Positions 1 through 10,020 of a DNA stretch of 64,000 bases are shown in pieces. Both the position numbers and the translations under genes were made by a program. This stretch comes from Brevundimonas sp. (GTDB lineage: Bacteria > Pseudomonadota > Alphaproteobacteria > Caulobacterales > Caulobacteraceae). The notes below the pieces were generated by a model that worked only from the letters and a program-made list of their open reading frames with translations, was not told where the DNA came from and did no database searches. The stretch lies in NCBI GenBank assembly GCA_016742215.1, contig JACVCC010000004.1, forward strand, positions 309,006-373,005, in the 5' to 3' direction. How positions within the stretch are numbered: the stretch's first letter is position 1; each line of letters opens with the position of its first letter.

Positions 1-26
1 CCGCCCTGGCGGCGCAGGCCGCGCCG

Positions 27-794
27 GTGACCACGCCGTCCGACGGTCTGACGACCGAGGAAGTCGTCTATCCGGCGCCTGACGATTTTCAGCTGCCGGC
101 CTATGTCGCCCGCCCGGCCGGCGACGGGCCCTTCCCGGTCGTGATCGTCGTGTCCGAGATCTTCGGCGTGCACGAATACATTCGCGACTGCTGCCGCCGG
201 CTGGCGAAGGCCGGCTATGCGGCGATCGCCCCGGCCTTCTTCAACCGGGTCGAGGACCCGGCGCCGCTCAGCGACATGCAGCGTATCCAGCAGATCGTCG
301 CCGCGGCCGGCTATGAGCAGGTGATGGGCGATGTCTCGGCGACGCTGGACTGGGCCAGCCAGCAGCTGTGGGCCAATGGCGACAAGGTCGGCATCACCGG
401 CTGGTGCTGGGGCGGCAAGGTGACGTGGCAGGCTTGCGCCCGCTTCGCCGTGCTGGACGCGGGCGTCGCCTGGTACGGCCGTCTGGCCCCCGCGGCCGAC
501 GCCCAGCCCGCGGCGGTCTCGGCGGGCCAGCCGTGGCCCGTCGATCTGGCCGATGATCTGAAATGTCCGGTGCTGGGCCTTTATGGCGAGGCCGACCGCG
601 GCATTCCCCTGCCCAGCGTCGAGGCGATGAAGCAGGCCCTCACCCGCGCGGGCCAGACCGGCAGCGACATCATCGTCTATGACGACGCACCGCACGGCTT
701 CCACGCCGACTATCGCGACAGCTACCGCGCGGCCGACGCCGCAGACGGCTGGCGCCGCCTGCTGGCCTTCTTCGAAGCGCGGGTGAAGGGATAG
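27..794 (+). CDS. Dienelactone hydrolase family protein; N-terminus probably continues upstream of the window
   Basis: ORF with DLH motifs (VVIVVSEIFGVHEYIRD, GITGWCWGGK, DDAPHGFHADY); the in-frame sequence before the GTG reads ALAAQAAP, like a signal-peptide end. Confidence 0.85.
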   Translation: MTTPSDGLTTEEVVYPAPDDFQLPAYVARPAGDGPFPVVIVVSEIFGVHEYIRDCCRRLAKAGYAAIAPAFFNRVEDPAPLSDMQRIQQIVAAAGYEQVMGDVSATLDWASQQLWANGDKVGITGWCWGGKVTWQACARFAVLDAGVAWYGRLAPAADAQPAAVSAGQPWPVDLADDLKCPVLGLYGEADRGIPLPSVEAMKQALTRAGQTGSDIIVYDDAPHGFHADYRDSYRAADAADGWRRLLAFFEARVKG

Positions 795-796
795 GG

Positions 797-875
797 GTGG
801 TTAGTGGCTAGTGATTAGTGGTTGGCGAACGAGCGTGCGGGTGCGGCGACGCGAACTGATCCACTAACCACTACC
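797..875. repeat. Inverted heptamer-repeat element (copy 1) filling a convergent intergenic gap
   Basis: GTGGTTA GTGGCTA GTGATTA GTGGTTG on the left, CCACTAACCACTACC on the right; GTGGTTAGTGG (797-807) is complementary to CCACTAACCAC (861-871). Confidence 0.75.
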
Positions 876-1499
876 TCAAGCCTTGCCGTCGAAGTTCCCG
901 CCGGCCTGTGCGGCGGCGGCATAGGCCGCGGCGCCCGCGGCGGCGCCGGAGCCGCGCGCGGCGACCACGACCATGGCGGGGCGCACGACGCGGCCGAACA
1001 GGGCGTAGCCGGCCTGCAGGGTCTGGATGACCTGACCGCCCTGAACCGTCTCGGACGGCTGCTCCATCATCGCCTGATGCAGGTTCGGGTCGAACGCCTC
1101 GCCGGCCTCCGGCGCGACACGCTTCAGGTTGTTGGTCTCGAAGGCCTGCAGCAGGGCCTTCTGGGTCAACTCCAGACCCGAGACCAGACCGGCGGCGGCG
1201 CCTTCGGCCTCCGCCGGCGCAGCCTGGATGGCGCGCTCAAGGTTGTCGGCCACGCCCAGCAGGTCGCGGGCGAATTTCTGGATGGCGTAGGCGCGGGCGT
1301 CGTTGTTCTGCGTCTCGGCGCGGCGCTTGGTGTTCTCGGACTCGGCAATGGCGCGCAAGGCGCGGTCCTTCCACTGATCGCGCTCGGCGATCAGGGCATC
1401 GATGGGGCCGAGGTCGTCGTCGCCGGCCTCGAAGCCTTCGGTCTCGCCGATGTCGGCGTCGAGTTCGGTCTCTTGATCGTGCTCAGGCGTGTCGTTCAC
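876..1499 (-). CDS. grpE: Nucleotide exchange factor GrpE
   Basis: GrpE signatures ([63 protein letters not shown]); adjacent to hrcA. Confidence 0.95.
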   Translation of the reverse strand: MNDTPEHDQETELDADIGETEGFEAGDDDLGPIDALIAERDQWKDRALRAIAESENTKRRAETQNNDARAYAIQKFARDLLGVADNLERAIQAAPAEAEGAAAGLVSGLELTQKALLQAFETNNLKRVAPEAGEAFDPNLHQAMMEQPSETVQGGQVIQTLQAGYALFGRVVRPAMVVVAARGSGAAAGAAAYAAAAQAGGNFDGKA

Positions 1500-2584
1500 G
1501 TGTCTTGTCCGTCCAGCATCCGGCCCAGCACCCGGGCGGTATAGTCCACCAACGGAATGACACGGGCGTAGTTCAGTCGCGCGGGTCCGATCACGCCGAT
1601 GGCGCCCAGAACCCGCTGTCGGCCGCTCATATAGGGCGCCGCGATCACGGCGGAACCCGAAAGTGAAAACAGACGTGTTTCCGCGCCGATGAAGATGCGC
1701 ACGCCCTGGGCCGCGGAGACGCCGTCCAGCAGGCCGATCAGCTGTTCCTTCTGCTCCAGATCGTCGAACAGGACGCGCACCCGCTCCAGATCCTCGACCG
1801 CCTCGCGGTCCTGCAGAAGATTGGCGCGGCCGCGCACGATCAGGGCCCGCTCACGGTCCTGACCGCCGGACCAGGCGGCCAGACCGTCCTCGACAAGGCG
1901 GGCGGCGGCGGCGTCCAGTTCGCGCCGGGCGGCGTCCAGCTCGGTGCGCATCTCGGTGCGCGCCTCGTGCAGGGGGCGACCGCGCAGCCGGGCGTTCAGG
2001 AAGTTGGACGCCTCCTGAAGGGTCGAGGGCGTGACCCCGGCATTCAGCGGCATCAGGCGATTCTCGACCGTGCCGTCGTCGGCGACCAGCACCGCCAGCG
2101 CCTGATCGTGGCCCAGAGCCACGAACTCGACGTGCTTGACCCCCGCCTCGCGCACCGGACTGGCGACGATGCCCGCACCGCCGGCGAGGCCGGACAGCAG
2201 GGCCGAGGCCTCGTTCAGGGCCTCGTCGAACTTGCGGCCGCGCCCGGCGAGGCGGGCGTCGATCTCGCGCCGCTCCTCCGCGCCGAGGTCGCCAATCTCC
2301 AGCAGGCCATCGACGAACAGGCGCAAGCCCGCATGGGTCGGGATCCGCCCGGCCGAGGTGTGCGGCGAGGCCAGCAGGCCGGCCAGCGTCAGGTCCTGCA
2401 TGGTGTTGCGGATCGAGGCCGGCGACAGGGAGACACCCGACATCGACAGGGTGCGCGAGCCGACGGGCTCCCCGGTCTGCAGATAGCTTTCGACGATGCG
2501 GCGGAAGATGTCGCGGGCGCGCTGGTCGAGCCCCATCAGGCCGCCGGCATCCATCGCGGTCGAGGTCAGCAGCGGGGACTTCAT
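1496..2584 (-). CDS. hrcA: Heat-inducible transcription repressor HrcA
   Basis: [29 protein letters not shown]...[11 protein letters not shown]...[23 protein letters not shown]; start chosen at MKSPLLTS. Confidence 0.95.
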   Translation of the reverse strand: MKSPLLTSTAMDAGGLMGLDQRARDIFRRIVESYLQTGEPVGSRTLSMSGVSLSPASIRNTMQDLTLAGLLASPHTSAGRIPTHAGLRLFVDGLLEIGDLGAEERREIDARLAGRGRKFDEALNEASALLSGLAGGAGIVASPVREAGVKHVEFVALGHDQALAVLVADDGTVENRLMPLNAGVTPSTLQEASNFLNARLRGRPLHEARTEMRTELDAARRELDAAAARLVEDGLAAWSGGQDRERALIVRGRANLLQDREAVEDLERVRVLFDDLEQKEQLIGLLDGVSAAQGVRIFIGAETRLFSLSGSAVIAAPYMSGRQRVLGAIGVIGPARLNYARVIPLVDYTARVLGRMLDGQDT

Positions 2585-3135
2585 ACACGCGCCTCCCACA
2601 CGGCCCGGTCCAGCCGCATGACGAGACAGTCGTCCTCGTCGTTGAACAGCTGACGGCCGACATCGTGGAAGCCGAGGCGGTGATAGAAGCGATGCGCCTC
2701 GGTGTTGGTGTTCAGCGGATCGATGATGATGGCCTTCACGGATGGGTCGGCGAAGGCGCGGTCGATGGCCAGGGTCATCATCTGCGTTCCATAGCCGCGG
2801 TTCAGGGCGTCGGCCGGCCCGATCCAGATGTCCATGGCCTGCAGGCCCGGCTCGATCTCGCCCCAGTAATGCGTCGGCTCCAGATGCGGGTCGCAGACCT
2901 GCATGACGCCGATAGGGCGGCCATCGACCTCGGCGATATCGTAGAAGCTGACCGGCGAGCGCTCCGCCAGTTCCTCGGGCCAGTCGATGCCGTCGAAGGC
3001 GACGTCGAGGTCGGGCCGGTCGCTGGAACAGGCGATCACATGCGGCTCGCGGTCCCAAGCCTGCAGCGTCGGCACGTCCGCGAGGGTCGCGGGGCGCAGG
3101 CGGACCTTGCCGGGCTTGGAGGGGGACAGGCTCAT
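2581..3135 (-). CDS. GNAT acetyltransferase, AAC(6')-like
   Basis: [27 protein letters not shown]...[21 protein letters not shown]; 4-nt overlap with hrcA start. Confidence 0.8.
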   Translation of the reverse strand: MSLSPSKPGKVRLRPATLADVPTLQAWDREPHVIACSSDRPDLDVAFDGIDWPEELAERSPVSFYDIAEVDGRPIGVMQVCDPHLEPTHYWGEIEPGLQAMDIWIGPADALNRGYGTQMMTLAIDRAFADPSVKAIIIDPLNTNTEAHRFYHRLGFHDVGRQLFNDEDDCLVMRLDRAVWEARV

Positions 3136-3205
3136 GGTTTCAGGATAAGCAGCGCCCCGTCGCCTTCCAAGACCGCTTCCAAGACTGCTTCCAGGGACCT
3201 GCCCC

Positions 3206-3931
3206 ATGACCACGCCCCGCCACTCCGGCCGTACCCCCGAACAACTGCGCACGGTGACGCTCGAGACCGGCGTGAATCGCTACGCCGAGGGCTCCTGCCT
3301 GGTGTCATTCGGCAATACGAAGGTGCTGGTCACCGCCTCGGTGGAAGAAAACGTGCCGGGCTGGATGCGCGGCAAGGGCGCGGGCTGGGTGACGGCCGAG
3401 TACGGCATGCTGCCGCGCGCGACCCACACCCGCGGCCGCCGCGAGGCCGCCGCCGGCAAGCAGACTGGCCGCACGCAGGAGATCCAGCGCCTGATCGGCC
3501 GGTCCTTGCGCGCCGTCGTCGATCTGAAGGCGCTGGGCGAGCGTCAGGTGGTGCTGGACTGCGACGTGATCCAGGCGGACGGCGGCACCCGCACGGCGGC
3601 CATCACCGGCGCCTGGGTCGCCATGGCCTCGGCGTTCGACCAGCTGCGCGCCAGGGGCGTGATGACCGTCGATCCGATCCTCGACCAGGTCGCCGCCGTG
3701 TCGTGCGGCGTCTGCAGCGACCAGCCGGTGCTGGATCTGGACTATGAGGAAGACTCCTCGGCCGAGGCGGACAGCAATTTCGTCCTGACCGGCTCGGGCA
3801 CGATCGTGGAAATCCAGGCCACCGGCGAGAAGCGCGGCTTCTCGCGCACCGAGTTCGACCGCCTGTTCCAACTGGCCGAGGGCGGCTGCGCCGAGCTGTT
3901 CGGCCTGCAACGGGCCGCGCTGGGCCGCTGA
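3206..3931 (+). CDS. rph: Ribonuclease PH
   Basis: RNase PH signatures ([71 protein letters not shown]). Confidence 0.97.
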   Translation: MTTPRHSGRTPEQLRTVTLETGVNRYAEGSCLVSFGNTKVLVTASVEENVPGWMRGKGAGWVTAEYGMLPRATHTRGRREAAAGKQTGRTQEIQRLIGRSLRAVVDLKALGERQVVLDCDVIQADGGTRTAAITGAWVAMASAFDQLRARGVMTVDPILDQVAAVSCGVCSDQPVLDLDYEEDSSAEADSNFVLTGSGTIVEIQATGEKRGFSRTEFDRLFQLAEGGCAELFGLQRAALGR

Positions 3932-3958
3932 GGCTTTAACCCCACGTCGAAAGCGGGC

Positions 3959-3987
3959 ATCGTCTCCCGAACCTCTCGGGAGACGAT
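3959..3987 (+). promoter_or_regulatory. Perfect 12-bp hairpin containing the likely Shine-Dalgarno of the next ORF
   Basis: ATCGTCTCCCGA-ACCTC-TCGGGAGACGAT, followed by CC and ATG at 3990. Confidence 0.6.
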
Positions 3988-3989
3988 CC

Positions 3990-4364
3990 ATGCGCCTGCC
4001 AGTTCTTCTGTCCGCCCTCGCCCTGCTCGCCGCCTGCAGCCAGCCGGCCGAGGCGCCTGCCGACGCTACCGCTCCCGCTCCCGCCGAGGCGGCCGCCGGT
4101 TCGACCGCCGAGCCGATGATGCCCGCCGACGCGCCGCCGCAGGAAGAGGCCATCGCCCCCAGCGAGGCCTCCTCGACCGCCTGCGAGGTCGAGCGCGGAT
4201 CGGAAGCCGCCATCGAACTGGCCAGCCGCTGCACCCGCGTCAGCCCCGCCAGCCACCCGCCCTGCAACCCGGCCAATCCCTGCCAGATGATCCAGGACGA
4301 GATCGATCGCGCCTGCGCCATGTACGGGCCGGGCGAGACCAAACCGGCCGAGTGCACGGCTTAA
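3990..4364 (+). CDS. Small putative lipoprotein
   Basis: Signal peptide with lipobox LALLAAC, then Ala/Pro-rich linker and Cys-containing C-terminus. Confidence 0.7.
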   Translation: MRLPVLLSALALLAACSQPAEAPADATAPAPAEAAAGSTAEPMMPADAPPQEEAIAPSEASSTACEVERGSEAAIELASRCTRVSPASHPPCNPANPCQMIQDEIDRACAMYGPGETKPAECTA

Positions 4365-4399
4365 CGGTTTCAAGAGATCGCTAGCGTACGGTCACGGGC

Positions 4400-5509
4400 A
4401 TGACGCCCGTGGCCACGCCCCCCGATCTCCGCGCGCTGACGACGCTGCGCTTCCTCGCCGCCGCCTGGGTGGTGCTCTACACCGCCTGGCCGCATCTGGC
4501 CGTCGGCTTCACGCCGGTGGCGGTGAGCAAGGGCTATCTGGGCGTCGAGGTCTTCTTCGTCCTGTCGGGGTTCATCCTCAGCCACGTCTATCTCGAGGCG
4601 GCGGGCGAGAAGCGGTACTCGCACAAGGGTTTCCTGTGGGCCCGGATCGCGCGGGTCTATCCGCTGCATCTGGTGACCCTGTTCGGCATGATCGCGCTCG
4701 GCGTCGCAGCCGGTTTCGCGGGTCTGGACGTCGACGCCAGCCTGACCGACTGGCGCGCCCTGCCCGCCCATCTGACCATGACCCACGCTTGGGGTCTGGC
4801 GCCGATCTCGGCCTTCAACCATCCTTCGTGGTCGATCTCGGCGGAATGGTTCGCCTATCTGACCTTCCCCGCCTTCGCCTTCGTGGCGTGGCGACTGCGC
4901 AGCCGGCCGTGGATCGCGGTCGCGCTGGCGGCCCTCGTCGGCCTGGGCATCTGGGCGGCGTTCGAGCGTCTGGCCGGCTTCTCCCTGACCGAGGCGACAT
5001 TCCGGTGGGGCGCCCTGCGGATCGTGCCCTGCTTCATGCTGGGGTGCGCGCTCTATCTGGTCTATCGCCGCGGCCCGATCCCGTTCGCCGGACCGGTCGC
5101 CCTGATGAGCGGCGTCGCCGTCATCGCCAGCGCCTCGCTGGGCCTGTGGGACCCGATCACGGTGCTGTTCGCGGGGGCCTTGATTCTGGCTCTGGGCTCG
5201 CTGGCCAACGACAAGGCGGGACCTTTCGCCTCGAAGGCCGGCGTCTATCTGGGTGAGATCAGCTACTCGATCTACATGGTCTGCGCGCCGGCCCTGCTGG
5301 TGTCGACCAACGTCGCGGCCAAGCTGCTCGGCGCCGACGACAAACGCTTTCACGTGATTGTGTGGTTGGCGGTGGTCGCGGCCATTCCGGTCGCCGCGGT
5401 GGCGACCTATCACCTCGTCGAACGCCCGGCCCGCAAGGCTTTGAGGGGGTGGGCGGACAGAAACCGCAAAGCTCCGGGTGCGACGAAAGCGCACACCGAA
5501 CTCGCCTGA
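4400..5509 (+). CDS. Acyltransferase 3 (OafA/YrhL-like) membrane protein
   Basis: LRALTTLRFLAAAWVV...GYLGVEVFFVLSGFILSHVY; multiple TM helices. Confidence 0.9.
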   Translation: MTPVATPPDLRALTTLRFLAAAWVVLYTAWPHLAVGFTPVAVSKGYLGVEVFFVLSGFILSHVYLEAAGEKRYSHKGFLWARIARVYPLHLVTLFGMIALGVAAGFAGLDVDASLTDWRALPAHLTMTHAWGLAPISAFNHPSWSISAEWFAYLTFPAFAFVAWRLRSRPWIAVALAALVGLGIWAAFERLAGFSLTEATFRWGALRIVPCFMLGCALYLVYRRGPIPFAGPVALMSGVAVIASASLGLWDPITVLFAGALILALGSLANDKAGPFASKAGVYLGEISYSIYMVCAPALLVSTNVAAKLLGADDKRFHVIVWLAVVAAIPVAAVATYHLVERPARKALRGWADRNRKAPGATKAHTELA

Positions 5510-5578
5510 AAGGGGACTTCAACCGTCGGAAACTATCCGTTACGGGTTGTTTCAAGGCAGGTCGGGAAAGCCCCAAGC

Positions 5579-6109
5579 ATGATCAAACGGCTCAAAGCCG
5601 CTGCGGTTGCAGCGACCCTCGGTTTCTTCGCGCTGGGCTTCACGCCCGCAGTCGCGCAGGCTGATCAGCCGTACTGGCAGTGCGTGACCTTCGCCCGGAT
5701 GTTCTCGGGCATCCAGATTTTCGGCGACGCCCACACCTGGTGGCGGCAGGCCCAGGAACGCTTCTCCACCGGTCAGCGTCCCCAGATGGGTTCGGTTCTC
5801 AGCTTCTCGTCGAGCGGCCGTATGCGCCTCGGCCACGTGGCCGTCGTCTCGGAGATCCTGACCGACCGCGTGATCCGCGTGACCCACGCCAACTGGGGCG
5901 GCAGCCGCGGCAAGGTCGAGGAGAACGTCACTGTGGTGGACGTCTCCGACGACAACGATTGGACCGAGGTGAAGGTCTGGTACAACCCGATCCATGATCT
6001 GGGCACCACCGTCTATCCGACGAACGGCTTCATCTACGCCAGCGCGCCGCAACAGCCGGCCGCTCCGATTCTCATGGCCTCGGCTCCGACGTCAGCCGGC
6101 CAGCCCTGA
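5579..6109 (+). CDS. Secreted CHAP-domain protein
   Basis: Signal peptide; QCVTFARMFSGIQIFGDAHTWW...GSVLSF...GHVAVVSEI...ANWGG. Confidence 0.8.
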   Translation: MIKRLKAAAVAATLGFFALGFTPAVAQADQPYWQCVTFARMFSGIQIFGDAHTWWRQAQERFSTGQRPQMGSVLSFSSSGRMRLGHVAVVSEILTDRVIRVTHANWGGSRGKVEENVTVVDVSDDNDWTEVKVWYNPIHDLGTTVYPTNGFIYASAPQQPAAPILMASAPTSAGQP

Positions 6110-6136
6110 TCACCGGCCCCTGCGGGGGCCTCTCCC

Positions 6137-7093
6137 ATGATCCGCGTCTATCGCCGGGGCTGCGCCACGTGCGAGCCCGCGGTCGCCGGTGAGAACTGGC
6201 TGTTGCCCGCCGACGCGGTGTGGCTGGACCTGATCGAACCGACCCCCGAGGAAGACGCCGCTGTCGAAAGGGCGCTGGGGCTGTCCGTCCCGACCCGTGC
6301 GGAGATGGCGTCCATCGAGGCCTCGAGCCGCGTCTATCGCGAGGGCGGCGCCACCTACCTGACCGCCGACATCGTCACCCATGGCGATGACGAGATTCCC
6401 GGCGTCGACCCGGCGACCTTCATCCTGTCGCGCGGGCCGCTGGTGACCATCCGCTACGCCGACCCCAAGCCCTTCACCATGGTGCTGGACCGGATGCAGC
6501 GCGAGCCGACCCTGTGCGCCAGCCCGGCCGAGATGTTCCTGATCCTGATGGAGACCATCATCGACCGGGCCTCGGACATCCTGTCGAGGAATGCCGCGCG
6601 GGTCGAAGGCATCGCCAGCCACATCTTCTCGGGCGGGCGGACGGTGGGATTCGAGAAGCTGATCACCAAACTGGGGCGCGCCCAGATCGCCAATGCGCGC
6701 ATGGAGCAGAGCCTGGCCGGGCTGGCCCGCATCTTCGCCTTCGTGAACGGCGCCGAGCTGGTGCGGTCGCGCGAGACTCGCGACCACCTGCAATCGCTGA
6801 CCCGCGACGCCGAGAGCCTGCTGGCGCACAACCAATCGGTCGCCGCGTCGATCGAGTTCCAGCTGTCGGCCGCGCTGGGGCTGATCAATATCGAGCAGTC
6901 GTCGATCATCAAGATCTTCTCGGTGGCCGCTGTCGCCTTCCTGCCGCCGACGCTGATCGCCTCGATCTACGGCATGAATTTCGAGCATATGCCCGAGCTC
7001 AGCTGGCCGTTCGGCTATCCGCTGGCGGTCACGGCCATGGTGCTGTCGGCCATCGCGCCGTTGCTGTGGTTCAGGCGCAAGGGCTGGCTGTGA
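6137..7093 (+). CDS. CorA-family divalent metal transporter
   Basis: C-terminal GMNFEHMPEL signature and two C-terminal TM segments. Confidence 0.9.
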   Translation: MIRVYRRGCATCEPAVAGENWLLPADAVWLDLIEPTPEEDAAVERALGLSVPTRAEMASIEASSRVYREGGATYLTADIVTHGDDEIPGVDPATFILSRGPLVTIRYADPKPFTMVLDRMQREPTLCASPAEMFLILMETIIDRASDILSRNAARVEGIASHIFSGGRTVGFEKLITKLGRAQIANARMEQSLAGLARIFAFVNGAELVRSRETRDHLQSLTRDAESLLAHNQSVAASIEFQLSAALGLINIEQSSIIKIFSVAAVAFLPPTLIASIYGMNFEHMPELSWPFGYPLAVTAMVLSAIAPLLWFRRKGWL

Positions 7094-7145
7094 CTTGACC
7101 GCGGGCGTGCCGGCGGGCTTCCTGCCGGCCCTCACGGAGTTCGCC

Positions 7146-7619
7146 ATGCGTCTAATCGCCCTCGCCGCCGCTTCCGCCCTTGCCCTGTCGGCCTGCTCGC
7201 AGGGGACCGAGCCTTCACCTGCGCCGACCGAACCCGAGGCGCCGGTCGAGCTGGGCGGGGTGAACCTGAACGAGCCGGTCCGTCTGCTGGGCACCGAGCC
7301 CTTCTGGGGCATCACCCTGAGCGGCAACGAGCTGGTCTATTCCGGCGTCGACCGCCCCGAGCAGCGCGCGCACCTGCCCGCGCCGACGCTGCAGGGCACG
7401 GTGGCGACGTATGAGACGACCACTGCAAACGGCTCGCCGATCTCGATCATGCTGGCCGCCACCGAATGCTCGGACGGCATGAGCGACCGCACCTATCCGC
7501 TGACCGCCCGCGTAAAGATCGGGGCCGAGGAACTCTCGGGCTGCGCGGCGTCGCTGGCCGCGATCATGAGCACGGGCGAAAGCGGACCCGTGCAGGCTCA
7601 GGCTCAGCCCGCCGCCTGA
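7146..7619 (+). CDS. COG3650-like putative lipoprotein
   Basis: Lipobox LALSAC; EPFWGITLSGNELVYSG...CSDGMSDRTYPLTARV. Confidence 0.75.
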   Translation: MRLIALAAASALALSACSQGTEPSPAPTEPEAPVELGGVNLNEPVRLLGTEPFWGITLSGNELVYSGVDRPEQRAHLPAPTLQGTVATYETTTANGSPISIMLAATECSDGMSDRTYPLTARVKIGAEELSGCAASLAAIMSTGESGPVQAQAQPAA

Positions 7620-8062
7620 TCCCGGAGGCTGCGCATCGCCGCCAGCCGTCCGAAGGCGATCGTCAGGGCCTTGCGCCGGGCAGGGGCCAGTGGACTCAGC
7701 GGCGCGTCGCGCACCACCGCCCCGCCGAAGCCGTCGGCCACGATCAGCCCCGGATCGACCGACAGGATGTCCTGCGGAAACTCCGGCGCGACAGCGAAGT
7801 AGAATGCGTCGCAGAAGGGGCCGTACTCGCCCCATTTGCGGTCAACGCGATAGTCCTCGATGCCGGACTTCACCTCGCAGATGACGATGTCGCCCTTGGG
7901 CCCCAGCGCCATGACGTCGGCCCGCCGCCCGTTGGGCAGGCCCACCTCCAGAAGCGGCGCATAGCCCAGATCCACCATCAGCCGCGCCGCCCCGCGGGTG
8001 ACGGACAGGGTGGTCTCGGGACGGCTGAAGACGAGATCGATCTGCAGGACGGAGGCGGCCAT
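7604..8062 (-). CDS. mmcB: MmcB-family DNA repair protein
   Basis: PNGRRADVMALGPKGDIVICEVKSGIEDYRVDRKWGEY, nuclease-like D...E-x-K core. Confidence 0.75.
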   Translation of the reverse strand: MAASVLQIDLVFSRPETTLSVTRGAARLMVDLGYAPLLEVGLPNGRRADVMALGPKGDIVICEVKSGIEDYRVDRKWGEYGPFCDAFYFAVAPEFPQDILSVDPGLIVADGFGGAVVRDAPLSPLAPARRKALTIAFGRLAAMRSLRDQAAG

Positions 8063-8106
8063 CGAGCAGTTATGTTCCGGATGTGTTCCGCATTCAACCG
8101 TCGCGA

Positions 8107-8628
8107 TCAGCGCCCGGTGTGAACGACCTCACCGGTGTTCAGGCCCGCCGCGCGGGCGCGGCGCAGCGTCTCGGTGCGGACCGCCTCGGACGGGCTCTGG
8201 CTGCGGTGCCAGATCCACCAGTCGGACTTGTTTGGCAGGGCGAGGATCGCCCAGCTGTAGTCCGGCGCGTGGTCGAAGACCTGATAGTTCTGCCCCGCCA
8301 GACCACCGACGCCGAGCAGGCCGGTCAGGGTGAAGCGGAAGCGGGTGTTGGTCCCGGGATTGGTGACGCGGGCGTTGGCGCGCAGGGTCTCGACCTCGCC
8401 ATCGGCGCGACGGGTGCAGGTCACCAGAATGCCGTAGCGATTGGCCTGGGCCTGCGGGGTGAAATCGATCTGCGCGCGGCGGCAGTCCTTCTGCGCATCG
8501 TTGGGGCTGCGGGCGATCTCGAACCAGCGCCCGTCGAAGCGGGCCATGTCGACATTGGCCGCCTGGGCCAATGCGGCCGCAGGGGCGGAGGCGATCAGAA
8601 GGGCCAGCGCGGCCGTGCGAATAGTCAT
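8107..8628 (-). CDS. Secreted lipocalin-family protein
   Basis: Signal peptide then VDMARFDGRWFEIARSPN...YQVFDHAPDYSWAILALPNKSDWWIWHR. Confidence 0.85.
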   Translation of the reverse strand: MTIRTAALALLIASAPAAALAQAANVDMARFDGRWFEIARSPNDAQKDCRRAQIDFTPQAQANRYGILVTCTRRADGEVETLRANARVTNPGTNTRFRFTLTGLLGVGGLAGQNYQVFDHAPDYSWAILALPNKSDWWIWHRSQSPSEAVRTETLRRARAAGLNTGEVVHTGR

Positions 8629-8699
8629 GCGGTCTCTCCCTTGCCCCGCGATTGATACGCGCGAGGGAAGGGTCCGGATGCCCGCGAGGACGAAAACGG

Positions 8700-10001
8700 T
8701 CACAGGATGTAGCGGCTCAGGTCGGCGTTCTTCGCCAGATCGCCGATCTTCTCGCGCACCGCGTCGCCGTTGAACTCGACCGTCTGGCCGGCCAGATCGG
8801 AGGCCTTGAAGCTGGTCTCCTCCAGAACCCGCTCCAGCACGGTCTGCAGACGGCGGGCGCCAATGTTCTCGACCGTAGAGTTGGCCGCCACCGCCGCATC
8901 GGCCATGGCCTCGACCGCGTCAGGGGTGAAGTTCAGCGTCACGTCCTCGGTCGCCAGCAGGGCCTGGTTCTGACGGATCAGATTGGCCTCAGGCTCGGTC
9001 AGGATGCGCACGAAATCGTCGCGGGTCAGGGCCTTCAGCTCGACCCGGATCGGCAGGCGGCCCTGAAGCTCGGGCAGGAGGTCCGACGGCTTGGCGACGT
9101 GGAAGGCGCCCGAGGCGATGAACAGGACGTGGTCCGACTTCACCGGTCCATACTTCGTCGAGACGGTCGTGCCCTCGATCAGCGGCAACAGATCGCGCTG
9201 CACCCCCTCGCGGCTGACGTCGGCGCCGCGGGCGTCGGAGCGCGCGGCGACCTTGTCGATCTCGTCCAGGAAGACGATGCCCTCGTTCTCGGCCAGCAGC
9301 AGAGCCTCCTGCGTCAGGCTTTCCTGATCCAGCAGCTTGTCGCTTTCCTCTGTCGTCAGCGGGCCGACGGCGTCGCGCACGGTCAGTTTGACCGACTTCG
9401 TCTTCTGGCCGCCCAGCTTGCCCAGCATTTCGGACAGATTGATCATGCCGACATTGCCGCCGCCGGGCAGATCCAGCCCCTGCATCGGGTTGGCGGTGTC
9501 GGCCAGCTGGATCTCGATCTCCTTGTCGTCCAGCTCGCCGGCCCGCAGCTTCTTGCGGAAGCTGTCGCGGGTGGCGGGCTGGGAGCCGGGACCGACGAGG
9601 GCGTCGAGGATACGCTCCTCCGCCTGTCCCTCGGCCTTGGCCTTCACCCCCGCCCGGCGCTTGTCGCGCACCATCAGCAGGGCGGCCTCGACGAGGTCGC
9701 GCATGATCTGGTCGACGTCGCGGCCGACGTAGCCGACCTCGGTGAACTTCGTGGCCTCGACCTTCAGGAAGGGCGAGCCGGCCAGCTTGGCCAGCCGCCG
9801 CGCGATCTCCGTCTTGCCGACGCCCGTCGGCCCGATCATCAGGATGTTCTTGGGCGTGACCTCGTCGCGCAGATCCTCCGGCACCCGCTTGCGACGCCAG
9901 CGGTTGCGCAGGGCCACGGCCACGGCGCGCTTGGCGTCGTGCTGGCCGACGATGAAGCGGTCGAGCTCGGAAACGATTTCGCGGGGGGAGAGGTCTGTCA
10001 T
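8700..10001 (-). CDS. hslU: ATP-dependent protease ATPase subunit HslU
   Basis: [37 protein letters not shown]...[18 protein letters not shown]...YIL C-terminus. Confidence 0.97.
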   Translation of the reverse strand: MTDLSPREIVSELDRFIVGQHDAKRAVAVALRNRWRRKRVPEDLRDEVTPKNILMIGPTGVGKTEIARRLAKLAGSPFLKVEATKFTEVGYVGRDVDQIMRDLVEAALLMVRDKRRAGVKAKAEGQAEERILDALVGPGSQPATRDSFRKKLRAGELDDKEIEIQLADTANPMQGLDLPGGGNVGMINLSEMLGKLGGQKTKSVKLTVRDAVGPLTTEESDKLLDQESLTQEALLLAENEGIVFLDEIDKVAARSDARGADVSREGVQRDLLPLIEGTTVSTKYGPVKSDHVLFIASGAFHVAKPSDLLPELQGRLPIRVELKALTRDDFVRILTEPEANLIRQNQALLATEDVTLNFTPDAVEAMADAAVAANSTVENIGARRLQTVLERVLEETSFKASDLAGQTVEFNGDAVREKIGDLAKNADLSRYIL

Positions 10002-10020
10002 GTCTCGCAGATAGGGCGCC

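Noticed and set aside
3136-3205. CIRCE element near hrcA
   Set aside because: No TTAGCACTC-N9-GAGTGCTAA match; only a short tandem CTTCCAAGAC-like repeat.
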